64,000 nt of DNA, from NCBI GenBank assembly GCA_948443805.1, contig CAOJUB010000006.1:1-64000 (forward strand), written 5' to 3'. This DNA comes from an uncultured Clostridia bacterium (GTDB lineage Bacteria > Bacillota > Clostridia > Oscillospirales > UBA644). This document shows, in pieces, positions 22,067 to 31,393 of the stretch. The translations under genes were made by a program, and so were the position numbers. Every line of letters starts with the position of its first letter. Positions within the stretch are counted from its first letter, which is position 1. The notes below the pieces were generated by a model. The model was not told where the DNA came from and searched no databases. It saw only the letters and a list, made by a program, of their open reading frames with translations.

Positions 22067-23146
22067 TTATCCTTTTATTTTTCCGTTTTCCACCCGGAAG
22101 ACCCGCGCCGTCCGAAAACCTCTTCCTTTTTCACAGGTTGAAATAAAAACCTGCTTTCCTTTAATCTTTTCCGTTATATACGCTTTTCGCGTATAATCCA
22201 GTTCAGAAAAAACATCGTCAAAAAGCATAATCGGATACTCTCCGGTCTCTTCCTTGAGCAATTCCGCTTCTGCCAGCTTTAATGCCATAACGCAGGAACG
22301 CTGCTGTCCCTGGCTTCCATAACTTTTCGCCGGCAGATGATTGATTTTGATACAAAAATCATCCCGATGGCTTCCCATAGAAGTATATCCCAAACGAAGG
22401 TCTTCTTCTTTGTTTTTTTCCAGTTTCAGAAGAAACTGTTCTTCGGTAAAACGGCTGTCTCCTGTTTCGCAGAAAGAACGAAACTCAAAATCGGTCGTTT
22501 CCTTTCCGGAAGAAATTTCTTCGGTTATTTTTGCCGCATGCTTTTCCAACCTCTTCAGATAAGTCTGACGGGTCACCGAAAGAATACTTCCGATCTTAGC
22601 CAGCCGCATATCATATAAATCAAGCGTCTCCAGCAAATCCCGGCGCTGATTTTTTAAAATATAATTTCTCCTCGCCAAAAGGGAAGAATAATCCTTTAAC
22701 AGCCTGTCATACTGCGGTTTTACCTGACTGATCGCAATATCCAGAAATTTGCGCCTTTCTTCCGGTCCGCTTTTTACCAGAAGAAGATGTTCGGGAAAAA
22801 ACAGAACGCAATGAAAAACACCTAATGCCTCAGACGGTTTGATTTTTACACCGTTTTTCAGAATTTCCCGGTTTTTTCCGCTGAAAAACCGGATTTCTTC
22901 ATTCTGATGTCTTCCGTTTTTATAAAATTCCGTCCGTGTCAGCGCGCTTTCCTGCCCGATCCGTATCAAATCGGTCTCGGAGGCGCTCCGAAAAGAACGG
23001 TTTGCCGAAAACAGCCAGAGAGCTTCAATAATATTCGTTTTTCCCTGCGCGTTTTTTCCAAGAAAAATATTCACACCCTCATCAAAAGAAAAAACCGCCT
23101 GTTCAATATTCCGAAAATTATGTAATTGCAGTGAAGAACAAATCAC
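22067..23146 (-). CDS. recF: DNA replication and repair protein RecF
   Basis: LQLHNFRNIEQAVFSFDEGVNIFLGKNAQGKTNIIEALW; GSQGQQRSCVMALKLAEAE. Confidence 0.96.
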   Translation of the reverse strand: MICSSLQLHNFRNIEQAVFSFDEGVNIFLGKNAQGKTNIIEALWLFSANRSFRSASETDLIRIGQESALTRTEFYKNGRHQNEEIRFFSGKNREILKNGVKIKPSEALGVFHCVLFFPEHLLLVKSGPEERRKFLDIAISQVKPQYDRLLKDYSSLLARRNYILKNQRRDLLETLDLYDMRLAKIGSILSVTRQTYLKRLEKHAAKITEEISSGKETTDFEFRSFCETGDSRFTEEQFLLKLEKNKEEDLRLGYTSMGSHRDDFCIKINHLPAKSYGSQGQQRSCVMALKLAEAELLKEETGEYPIMLFDDVFSELDYTRKAYITEKIKGKQVFISTCEKGRGFRTARVFRVENGKIKG

Positions 23147-23152
23147 GCTTAC

Positions 23153-24256
23153 TCACTCGTTTCTCAGTCTCATGGCCGAAAGCAGGCAATAAAATTTTCC
23201 GTTCTCATCTTCTACAGCCATGGGGGACAGCGGGGAATTAAAGTGCATCCGAAGGTTTTCTGTCTCTGCCGTAGAAAAAATACTTTCCAGATATTTATTG
23301 TTAAACCCGATTTCCAGGCTTTCTCCCTCTTTTTCAATCTTGATTTCATCGACAACGCTTCCCTCGCTGGCCCGAAAAGAAACTACCAACGTATCCGCGT
23401 CAATGCTGAAGCGGATCGGATACCGCATTTTTTCACTGACAAGAATCGAGGCCAGGCCGACCGATTTGCGAATCTGTTCCCTGTTTACCGTAACTGTCGT
23501 TTTGAAGGAAGAAGGAAGCGCTGTTTTATATTTCAAAAATTCTCCTCTTATCAGCCTTGAAACAATCCTTTTCCGGCCGAATTCAAACGATACATGCCGT
23601 TCCCCGATTCCGATATTCACATTATCAAGGTCGGCAGGCATGGTTGATTCCAAAACTTCCATAGCCCTTTTCGGAACAATAAAGTTTCCGTTTTCATGTG
23701 ATCCTTCTATCTTTTCCTGCCGAAGCGCAAGACGGAAGGTATCGGTAGCCACCATTGTCAGCATTTCGTTTTCGATTTCAAACAAAACGCCCTGCTGAAT
23801 TTCTTTTCCCTCCGGTCCGGCTGCGGCAAACACCGTTTTTTTAATCATATCCAAAAACAAAGGCGGAGATAAATTAAACTGCTTCTTTTTTTCCATTAAA
23901 GGAAGATCGGGAAACAAGTCGGCCTTCATAACCGGAAGTTTTACCGATACGACGCCGCAGGATATTTCAAGCATTTCTCCTTCTGTTTCAAGAACCATAT
24001 CGTCATCGCGAAGATTCCGCAGAAAATCCCCGAACTTCTTTGCATTGACAACAAAATCTCCGGTTGATTCCACCGATGCGGAAATAAAGCATTCCAGCCC
24101 AATTTCCTGGCCAACGCCGGCAAGACGGATATTTCCGTCGTCGAAAACGTTGAAAAGAATGCCCTCCTCTGCCGGAATGTTTGCTTTTGAAGCAATCACC
24201 TTGGAAACCGTATTAACCGCTTCCAGAAGAATTGTTTTGGTACAGATAAATTTCAT
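23153..24256 (-). CDS. dnaN: DNA polymerase III beta clamp
   Basis: MKFICTKTILLEAVNTVSKVI...; located between dnaA and recF. Confidence 0.96.
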   Translation of the reverse strand: MKFICTKTILLEAVNTVSKVIASKANIPAEEGILFNVFDDGNIRLAGVGQEIGLECFISASVESTGDFVVNAKKFGDFLRNLRDDDMVLETEGEMLEISCGVVSVKLPVMKADLFPDLPLMEKKKQFNLSPPLFLDMIKKTVFAAAGPEGKEIQQGVLFEIENEMLTMVATDTFRLALRQEKIEGSHENGNFIVPKRAMEVLESTMPADLDNVNIGIGERHVSFEFGRKRIVSRLIRGEFLKYKTALPSSFKTTVTVNREQIRKSVGLASILVSEKMRYPIRFSIDADTLVVSFRASEGSVVDEIKIEKEGESLEIGFNNKYLESIFSTAETENLRMHFNSPLSPMAVEDENGKFYCLLSAMRLRNE

Positions 24257-24608
24257 TCATAACTCCGTTCTGCCTTTTTTCTGCTTATTCTATATAAAAA
24301 GGCTTGATAAATAATAAAGTGAATGGTCTCTTCGTTTTTTCCTTTTCTTATTTTTTATAACAAATATAAAATAAAAAAGAAGTAGTAGTAAGGCTTGTCA
24401 ATATCTTTGAAAACTTTTCCAGGAGCGGAAGGACAAGGCCTTTTTGGAAAATTTTTTCTTTTGAAAAAAATCCGATGTTTCTGTTCATAAAAAAAACCGT
24501 TTTCTTTTCATCTTTTTCAACAGGGATTTGAACAGCGGTTTGTCGATGGTTTTGTTGAAAAAGAAAAATTATCAAAAGAAAAAAACATGAATACTGTTGA
24601 AAACTCTT
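24257..24608. other. oriC: Putative oriC (dnaA-dnaN intergenic region)
   Basis: AT-rich; three TTTTCAACA motifs (24514-24522 +, 24553-24561 -, 24595-24603 -); DnaA-trio-like TTACTACTACTTC on the minus strand (24379-24391) next to an A/T-only tract; genes diverge around it. Confidence 0.75.
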
Positions 24609-25964
24609 TTACATGGAACGGATGTCTTCGATCAGTTTGTTGACTTCCGTTTTGGCAGAGGGGGAGTATTCAAATTTCTCCTCTACTTTTTTAATCGCAT
24701 GGTGAACGGTGGAGTGATTTTTTCCTTTTTCGCCGTTTCCTCCGAAAATATCGCCGATATCCGGCAGGGAAAGATCTGTGATTTCGCGGAGAATATACAT
24801 AGATATCTGCCGGGCGAAAACAATGTTTCCGGTTCTTTTTTTGCTTTTGATGTCAGAAACCGAAACTTCATAATGCTTGGACACGGTGGTCAGGACTTTT
24901 TCGATCGTTATATCGATCGGTTCATTTTCATTGGTTACTTCGCTGATGGCGCTTTGGGCAATGGCGATTGTCGGCGTGTCTTTCATAATCAGCTGCGTGG
25001 AAACCAGTTTCTTGATAACGCCTTCTAACTGACGGATGTTGTTTTTGATTTTATCGGCAATAAAAAATTCAATTTCATCCGAAAGTTTGATATTGTAAGC
25101 CGCGCATTTTTTTCGGATGATGGCTACTTTCAGTTCAAGGTCAGGAGCGGAAATATCGGTAATAACGCCCGATTCAAAGCGGGAACGAAGCCGGCTTTCC
25201 AGAAGCTGGATATCTTTTGGCGGCCTGTCCGATGCGAGAATGATCTGTTTTTTTGCATGATAAAGGGTTTCAAAGGTATGAAAAAATTCTTCCTGTGTGG
25301 AATTCTTTCCCGCAATAAACTGAATGTCATCAACCAGAAGAACGTCAAGCGTCCGGTATTTGTTCCGGATATCCGACATGGTGCGGTTCTGGATATTTTC
25401 GATTACGTCATTGATAAATTCTTCACTGGAAACATATAAAATACGGAAAGAGGGATTATTTTTCAGAATTTCGTTTTTGATGGCGTTGAGCAGATGCGTT
25501 TTTCCCAGCCCTGTATTTCCGTAAATAAAAAGAGGGTTGTACATTGTTGCCGGATGTTTGGCTACGGCAACACAGGAAGCGTGTGCGTGCTGGTTAGAAG
25601 AACCGACAATGAAGTTATCGAAAGTATATTCTTCATCGTTCATCGAAACCAGTTCTTCTTGCGGTTCCTCTTCTGGAAGAGGATTTTCCGAGTGTTTTTT
25701 TATATTTTCATAGATTTTTTTATCTAAAACAACACTGATTTTCATGTCGAAACCAACAATTGATGATAAGACATCTTCGATGATATCCTTATATTTGGAA
25801 ATGATGATCGACTGCTGAATGGTATTTTCTACCACAAGGATAAAATAATCGTTTTCATATTTTAAAGGATAAACGGTTTTAATCCAGAGTTTCATCACGG
25901 TTTCCGAAAGAGACCCGGAAAGCGTTTCTACGGTTTTGTCCCAGATGTTTTGAATGCTTTTCAT
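24609..25964 (-). CDS. dnaA: Chromosomal replication initiator DnaA
   Basis: Walker A GNTGLGKTHLLNAI; LLVDDIQFIAGK; C-terminal NHSTVHHAIKKV. Confidence 0.98.
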   Translation of the reverse strand: MKSIQNIWDKTVETLSGSLSETVMKLWIKTVYPLKYENDYFILVVENTIQQSIIISKYKDIIEDVLSSIVGFDMKISVVLDKKIYENIKKHSENPLPEEEPQEELVSMNDEEYTFDNFIVGSSNQHAHASCVAVAKHPATMYNPLFIYGNTGLGKTHLLNAIKNEILKNNPSFRILYVSSEEFINDVIENIQNRTMSDIRNKYRTLDVLLVDDIQFIAGKNSTQEEFFHTFETLYHAKKQIILASDRPPKDIQLLESRLRSRFESGVITDISAPDLELKVAIIRKKCAAYNIKLSDEIEFFIADKIKNNIRQLEGVIKKLVSTQLIMKDTPTIAIAQSAISEVTNENEPIDITIEKVLTTVSKHYEVSVSDIKSKKRTGNIVFARQISMYILREITDLSLPDIGDIFGGNGEKGKNHSTVHHAIKKVEEKFEYSPSAKTEVNKLIEDIRSM

Positions 25965-26189
25965 TTTGTCTGTTTCCCCCCTGTTTATTTTTTCTGAAAG
26001 AAAACCGGCTTCCCCATGAAAAATCCGGTTTATTTTTGAAGAATAAAATAACGCGGTAATATTTAAATAGAATCATTATTCTAATATATTATTATAATAT
26101 TATATATACCACGCCCTCTATTCTATCATAAAAGGCTGGGGAATGCAAGGAATATCTGTAAAAAGTCGAAAAAAATTCAGTTTTGGAAC

Positions 26190-26218
26190 TTGACAAGCGG
26201 ACAATTTCCCTATATAAT
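26190..26218 (+). promoter_or_regulatory. Strong sigma-A promoter for rpmH
   Basis: TTGACA - 17 nt - TATAAT. Confidence 0.9.
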
Positions 26219-26255
26219 GAATAAAGGACTATATTTTTTAAGGAGGGAAAGCAAG

Positions 26256-26390
26256 ATGGTAAGAACCTATCAGCCTAAGAAAAGACAGAGAAGCAAAGTT
26301 CACGGTTTTCGTAAGAGAATGAAAACTGCAAACGGCAGAAAAGTCCTTGCGAGAAGACGCGCAAGAGGCAGAAAGCAGCTGAGCCTGTAA
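26256..26390 (+). CDS. rpmH: Ribosomal protein bL34
   Basis: [54 protein letters not shown]. Confidence 0.99.
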   Translation: MVRTYQPKKRQRSKVHGFRKRMKTANGRKVLARRRARGRKQLSL

Positions 26391-26405
26391 GGCCGGCAAT
26401 CCTGC

Positions 26406-26789
26406 ATGAAACAAACCTTATCTCTTTGTGATAACCGAGCATTCAGAGCCTTATATCATAGGGGAAAACGTGCTGTTTTCTCTACTTTTGCTGTTTATTA
26501 CCGCAAAAACCGGAAAAATAACGGTTGGAACCGAATGGGGATCACCGTCAGCAAAAAGATAGGAAACGCTGTATGCAGAAACAGAGCCAAAAGAGTCCTC
26601 AGAGAGGCGTATCGCCTCAATGAACCCCAGCTTTGCACAGGGGTTGATTTTGTTTTTGTGGCCCGGTCTAAAACGGTTGATGTGAATATGCGCCAGGTTG
26701 AAAAAGAAATGCATATTTTCTTCAGAAAAGAGGCTTTGTTGAAAGAAAAAGGAGGGTTCGATGAAAAAGGCGGCCCTTTGGTTAATTGA
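26406..26789 (+). CDS. rnpA: Ribonuclease P protein component
   Basis: NRMGITVSKKIGNAVCRNRAKRVLREAYR; after rpmH. Confidence 0.96.
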   Translation: MKQTLSLCDNRAFRALYHRGKRAVFSTFAVYYRKNRKNNGWNRMGITVSKKIGNAVCRNRAKRVLREAYRLNEPQLCTGVDFVFVARSKTVDVNMRQVEKEMHIFFRKEALLKEKGGFDEKGGPLVN

Positions 26790-26970
26790 ATTTTACAGAA
26801 AGCATATCTCGCCGTTTAAGCCGTGTTGCTGCCGGTTTATTCCTTCGTGTTCGGAATATGCTTTGTCTGCGTTTCAGAAATACAGTTTTCTGAAAGCTCT
26901 TTTTCTTTCGGTAAAAAGAATTGTAAGGTGCAACCCTTTCTGTAAAGGCGGGTATGACCCGCTGCCATGA
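26761..26970 (+). CDS. yidD: Membrane protein insertion efficiency factor YidD
   Basis: FYRKHISPFKPCCCRFIPSCSEYALSAFQKYSFLKALFLSVKRIVRCNPFCKGGYDPLP. Confidence 0.97.
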   Translation: MKKAALWLIEFYRKHISPFKPCCCRFIPSCSEYALSAFQKYSFLKALFLSVKRIVRCNPFCKGGYDPLP

Positions 26971-27098
26971 AAAGCCCGGAATTTTTCCGGACGGCATATC
27001 CGGCCTGACGCAGAGGCGAAAAAGAAAAGCGGAGACCTACGGCTACATCCGTTTAGCAGAATTCTCCCACACAAAGAAAGGTATGGTTAAAGACGTAG

Positions 27099-28052
27099 AT
27101 GGGAAATATTTTAAACATAATATATGTTCCCCTGGCAATGATTCTGAAGCTTTGCTATTCGATTACAAATAATTACGGTTTGGCGATTATTTTCTTTGCT
27201 TTTATCGCGAAAGTTTTGATGCTTCCCGTATCGGTGAAAAGCGAACTGGGAAGAAGGAAAATGGTGAAAGTTCAGCCAAAACTTCAGGCTTTGCAGCAGA
27301 AATACAAAAACAATACCCGCGATCAGAGATATATGGACGAAGTACAGGCGGTATACCGCGAAGAAGGCTACAGTCAGATGTCGGGCTGTTTGCCGACGCT
27401 GATCCAGTTTCCTTTGATTATGGGTCTTTGGAATGCGATCAGAAATCCGCTTACCTATGTTTGTGGTCTTGTGGAAAAAACAATGTATCCCATCTTCCAG
27501 AAACTGACCGAATTGGGTGTGGAGAATCTGGGAACCTGGGATCTTGCAGCCAATAAAAAGGCGATTAATGAAATTGCTATCGCGCAGGGAATTGATCAGT
27601 ATGGCGATCAGCTTTCCGGTCTGCTTCCGGAAGGATTCCGGAATATCGACCTGAATTTTTTCGGTCTGAATCTCGGTGATAAACCGGTTTTCGGATGGGA
27701 TTGGACAATTCTGATTCCGATTATTTCCGCCCTGACCTCCTTTTTGGTTGGCTATATCGGACAGCGGATCAACAGAACAAAAGGCGCGCAGCAGGATCCG
27801 ACGCAGAAAAGTATGAATTTTGTTTTATATACCATGCCGTTGATTTCTCTTTGGATGGGCTTTTCTTTCCAAATCGGCGTTGGTATTTATTGGATTTTTT
27901 CCAATATCTTCTCTTTGATTCAGACGGTTCTCTTGCCGCTTTGTCTTCGGGAAAAGAAACAGGTAGTTCCCGTAAAAGAGAAAAAATTAAATTATAATCA
28001 GCTTCAGAAAATGGAACGAGAAAAAAAAGCGGCCGAAAAAGAAGATTCGTAA
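27099..28052 (+). CDS. yidC: YidC/Oxa1 membrane insertase
   Basis: NYGLAIIFFAFIAKVLMLPVSVKSE..KMVKVQPKLQALQQKYKN..CLPTLIQFPLIMGLW; synteny. Confidence 0.96.
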   Translation: MGNILNIIYVPLAMILKLCYSITNNYGLAIIFFAFIAKVLMLPVSVKSELGRRKMVKVQPKLQALQQKYKNNTRDQRYMDEVQAVYREEGYSQMSGCLPTLIQFPLIMGLWNAIRNPLTYVCGLVEKTMYPIFQKLTELGVENLGTWDLAANKKAINEIAIAQGIDQYGDQLSGLLPEGFRNIDLNFFGLNLGDKPVFGWDWTILIPIISALTSFLVGYIGQRINRTKGAQQDPTQKSMNFVLYTMPLISLWMGFSFQIGVGIYWIFSNIFSLIQTVLLPLCLREKKQVVPVKEKKLNYNQLQKMEREKKAAEKEDS

Positions 28053-28127
28053 CAAGAAAATGAAGGAAACAAAAATGATTTTCCGTTATAAAACGGAAAG
28101 AGATGAAAAGGAAGGAACCGGCCTGTT

Positions 28128-28970
28128 ATGGAAAAAATAATAAGCGGTAAAACAATTGACGATGCGGTTGCGCAGGCGTGTGCGGAACTGAAGCTTGACA
28201 GAAGCGAATTCACCTATGAAATTGTAGAAATGGAAAAAAAGGGTTTTCTCGGTTTGGGAAGCAAGCCTGCGGTAATAAAAGTAACCTATAACGGAACGCC
28301 GGAAAGATATCTTTCCGACTATATGAAAGGTTTTTTTGCGCTGCTCGGCGTAATGTCCTATGAAGAAGAGATCGTTGTCGGCGAGGACGGGCAGATCAAT
28401 ATCCAGCTGAACGGTGAAAGTTTGGAAGAGTATACGCAAAAAGGCTGCAATATTGTAGAAAGTCTTCAGTATATTCTTGTTATGTCGCTGAATAAACAGT
28501 CGGAAGAACGTTACAGACTAACGCTGAACATTAATGATTATAAAGAAAAATCAGCGGAAAAACTGAAGGCTCTCGCGCAGAAAACGGCGAAAAAGGTTCT
28601 TTCGACCAAAAGAAAACAGACGCTGATGCCGATGTCCTCTTTCCAGAGAAGAATTATCCATTCGGCTCTTGCTGATTTTGATGAAAATATCGAGACCTTT
28701 TCTGTCGGAGAAGAACCGAACCGGAAAGTGGTTATTTCTTATACCGGAAGCGACCGGCCTATGGGCGGCGGAAGACGTCCTGGAGGCAACGGCGGAAGAA
28801 ACGGCGGCTATAATAACAGAGGCGGCCGGAATTCTTCAAGAGGCGGAGACAGAAGACCCCGTTCTTCAAATATGCCGAAGGCAACAACGGCGGGCGAGCC
28901 TTTTAAAATGACCCAGATTTATCCGAAACCTGCGATAGAGCGGGATAATTCCGCTTTTAAAGTCGATTGA
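28128..28970 (+). CDS. khpB: KhpB/Jag RNA-binding protein (Jag-N, KH, R3H) with Gly/Arg-rich C-terminal tail
   Basis: N-terminal EKIISGKTIDDAVAQACAELKLDRSEFTYEIVEMEKKGFLGLGSKPAVI; tail GGGRRPGGNGGRNGGYNNRGGRNSSRGGDRRPRSS. Confidence 0.93.
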   Translation: MEKIISGKTIDDAVAQACAELKLDRSEFTYEIVEMEKKGFLGLGSKPAVIKVTYNGTPERYLSDYMKGFFALLGVMSYEEEIVVGEDGQINIQLNGESLEEYTQKGCNIVESLQYILVMSLNKQSEERYRLTLNINDYKEKSAEKLKALAQKTAKKVLSTKRKQTLMPMSSFQRRIIHSALADFDENIETFSVGEEPNRKVVISYTGSDRPMGGGRRPGGNGGRNGGYNNRGGRNSSRGGDRRPRSSNMPKATTAGEPFKMTQIYPKPAIERDNSAFKVD

Positions 28971-29026
28971 TTCTTCTTTGAATCGGTTTTCTCAGAAAAG
29001 GCCGGGCGTTTGTTCGGAGAATAACA

Positions 29027-29053
29027 ATGATTTTTGCCGTGAAGGCGTATTGA
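29027..29053 (+). CDS. Putative 8-aa leader ORF upstream of mnmE
   Basis: GGAG-N7-ATG ATT TTT GCC GTG AAG GCG TAT TGA = MIFAVKAY*. Confidence 0.3.
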   Translation: MIFAVKAY

Positions 29054-29061
29054 ATCAGAAC

Positions 29062-29094
29062 AAAAGATGCGGGCTTTTCAGTCCGCATTTTTTT
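29062..29094 (+). terminator. Terminator-like hairpin directly upstream of the mnmE SD (candidate attenuator)
   Basis: AAAAGATGCGGGC-TTTTCA-GTCCGCATTTTTTT; mnmE SD AAAGGA begins at 29101. Confidence 0.75.
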
Positions 29095-29111
29095 CCGAAG
29101 AAAGGACAAGT

Positions 29112-30497
29112 ATGGAAAAAAGAAACGATACGGTCTGCGCTATTATGACGCCGCTTCTTTCGGGTGCAACGGGCGCTGTTCGGATTTCCGGTCCCGAAGC
29201 TTTTACGATTGCTGAAACAGTTTTCTCTGTTTCTCTGGCGGACAAGCCGGGACATACGCTGCATTACGGCGTTGTTTACGATAGCGCGGGACGGGCTTTG
29301 GATGATGTTGTGGCTTCGGTTTACCGGGCGCCGAAAAGCTTTACGGGCGAGGATATTGTGGAGTTTTCCTGCCATGGAAGCGTTTATGTTTTACGAGAAT
29401 TGGTTAAAGCGTTGATTTCTCACGGAGCCAGACAGGCGCAGCGCGGCGAGTTTTCAAAACGGGCTTTTATGAACGGAAAAATCGATATGGCGCAGGCGCA
29501 GGGGATTATTGACCTGATCGAATCGGAAAGTGAAAAAGAAGCCTGGATTGCCTATCGTCATCTTTCCGGTAGTCTGTCGAAAAAAATAGAAGAAATCCGG
29601 CAGCCGCTGTTGGAAATCACGGCGCAGATTCTTGCTTATATTGATTATCCGGATGATGAAATCGGAGAGATATCTTCTGAAACGTTGCAAAAAAGTATTT
29701 TTTCTGCCAGAGACAGCATTGTTTCTCTGAAAAGAACCTTTGATTCCGGTAAGTTGGTAAAGGAAGGCTTGACGGTTTGTCTCTGCGGAAAGCCGAACGC
29801 CGGAAAATCCATGCTGCTGAATCAGTTTGCCGGATATGACAGGAGTATCGTTACGGCAATTGCCGGAACGACCCGGGACGCTGTTGAAGAAACCGTAGAG
29901 ATCGGCGGTATGAAAGTCCGTCTTTGGGACACGGCAGGACTTCGTGAAACAGAGGACGAAGTGGAAAAAATCGGCGTTTCGATTGCAGAAGAAAAAATGC
30001 GGAGTGCCCAGCTGATTCTTGCGGTTTTTGACGGTTCCAGACCGCTGGATGAAGAAGATAGAAAGATTTGTGCTTCTTTGCAGGAAGCGCCGGGTGAAAA
30101 AATTGCTCTTTTGAATAAACAGGACCTTATTTCTGCTGAAAACAAGGCTCTTTTTTCCGATACCGAAGCGTTTTTGGAAAAAACCGGCTGTTTTTCAGCG
30201 GTTTGCCGGGTGTCGGCAAAGAAAGGCGAGGGGATGGAACTTGTCCGGGAACGGATGACTTCTCTTTTCGGAAAAATCGATCCTGATGAGGAAATTATTA
30301 CCGATTTCCGGCAGTATCAGTGTTTGGTCCGCGCAGAAGAAGCGATCGGTCATGCCGTTCAAAACCTTTCTTTGACGCCGGACGTTCTTCTTGCCGATAT
30401 AGAAGACGCGATTTCTGCGCTTGGAACCGTAACGGGAAAGAGCGTGGGCGAAGAAGTGATAGAAACGATTTTTTCCCGGTTCTGTGTGGGGAAATAA
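29112..30497 (+). CDS. mnmE: tRNA modification GTPase MnmE (TrmE)
   Basis: DTVCAIMTPLLSGATGAVRISG; GKPNAGKSMLLNQ; GTTRDAVEE; C-terminal FSRFCVGK. Confidence 0.97.
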   Translation: MEKRNDTVCAIMTPLLSGATGAVRISGPEAFTIAETVFSVSLADKPGHTLHYGVVYDSAGRALDDVVASVYRAPKSFTGEDIVEFSCHGSVYVLRELVKALISHGARQAQRGEFSKRAFMNGKIDMAQAQGIIDLIESESEKEAWIAYRHLSGSLSKKIEEIRQPLLEITAQILAYIDYPDDEIGEISSETLQKSIFSARDSIVSLKRTFDSGKLVKEGLTVCLCGKPNAGKSMLLNQFAGYDRSIVTAIAGTTRDAVEETVEIGGMKVRLWDTAGLRETEDEVEKIGVSIAEEKMRSAQLILAVFDGSRPLDEEDRKICASLQEAPGEKIALLNKQDLISAENKALFSDTEAFLEKTGCFSAVCRVSAKKGEGMELVRERMTSLFGKIDPDEEIITDFRQYQCLVRAEEAIGHAVQNLSLTPDVLLADIEDAISALGTVTGKSVGEEVIETIFSRFCVGK

Positions 30498-30550
30498 TCG
30501 GTTGTTTCATGTATCATGGAACGGTGCCTGGACGGCGGAAAGGAGCGAGA

Positions 30551-31393
30551 ATGGCGCTGACAGATTTGAACACCCTGCGGCCGCTTTTGGAAAAACACGG
30601 TTTTTCTTTTTCAAAAGGGCTGGGACAAAATTTTTTGATCAATGCCGTGGTTCCGCGGAAAATAGCAGAAAATGCAAAAGGCAATGTCCTGGAAATCGGC
30701 CCTGGCGCAGGCTGCTTAACATATGAGCTGGCCTCCCGCGCCGAAAAAGTTGTTGCCGTGGAGGTGGACGGGCGGTTGCTTTCGGTTCTTTCCGAAAGCC
30801 TGGCAGAATTCTCCAACGTTTCCGTTTTGCATGCCGATATTTTAAAAACCGACCTTTTTTCTCTTTTTGACGGTGATTTTTCCGTTTATGCGAATCTGCC
30901 GTATTATATTACTACTCCGGTTGTGATGTATCTGCTTGAAAGCGGCGCGCCGATCCGCGAGATTACCGTGATGGTGCAGAAAGAAGTCGCCGATCGCTTC
31001 ACCGCGGAGCCGGGAGACTCCGATTACGGCGCTGTTACAGCGTCGATCGGGTATTATGCGAAAACCGAAAAACTGTTTTCGGTTTCTTCCGGGAATTTTC
31101 TTCCGCGGCCGAAGGTCGATTCTGCGGTTATCCGCCTGACGAAAATTTCTCCGCCGGTTTCGGTTCGGAGCCGGGAAACATTGTTCCGCGTGATCAAATC
31201 GGCTTTTGCCATGCGGAGAAAAACACTGGTAAATAATTTAAAGCAGGAATTTTATCTTTCAAAGGACGAAGGGGAAGCGATTCTGGAAAAACTCGGCTTT
31301 GAAAAAACGGTGCGGGGGGAACGCCTTTCCCTTGCGGATTATGCGAAAATTGCAGATGAAATAGAAAAAAGAAAGGAATGTGAACCAGCATGA
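30551..31393 (+). CDS. rsmA: 16S rRNA dimethyladenosine transferase RsmA/KsgA
   Basis: [51 protein letters not shown]. Confidence 0.97.
   Translation: MALTDLNTLRPLLEKHGFSFSKGLGQNFLINAVVPRKIAENAKGNVLEIGPGAGCLTYELASRAEKVVAVEVDGRLLSVLSESLAEFSNVSVLHADILKTDLFSLFDGDFSVYANLPYYITTPVVMYLLESGAPIREITVMVQKEVADRFTAEPGDSDYGAVTASIGYYAKTEKLFSVSSGNFLPRPKVDSAVIRLTKISPPVSVRSRETLFRVIKSAFAMRRKTLVNNLKQEFYLSKDEGEAILEKLGFEKTVRGERLSLADYAKIADEIEKRKECEPA

Noticed and set aside
26004-26035. AACCGG/CCGGTT hairpin in the dnaA leader as an attenuator
   Set aside because: Only 6 bp with a long loop and an interrupted T tract; too weak to claim.
26048-26112. AT-rich palindromic stretch upstream of dnaA as a second unwinding element
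   Set aside because: No nearby candidate DnaA boxes of either type; more simply a dnaA/rpmH promoter region. Cannot be decided without experiments.
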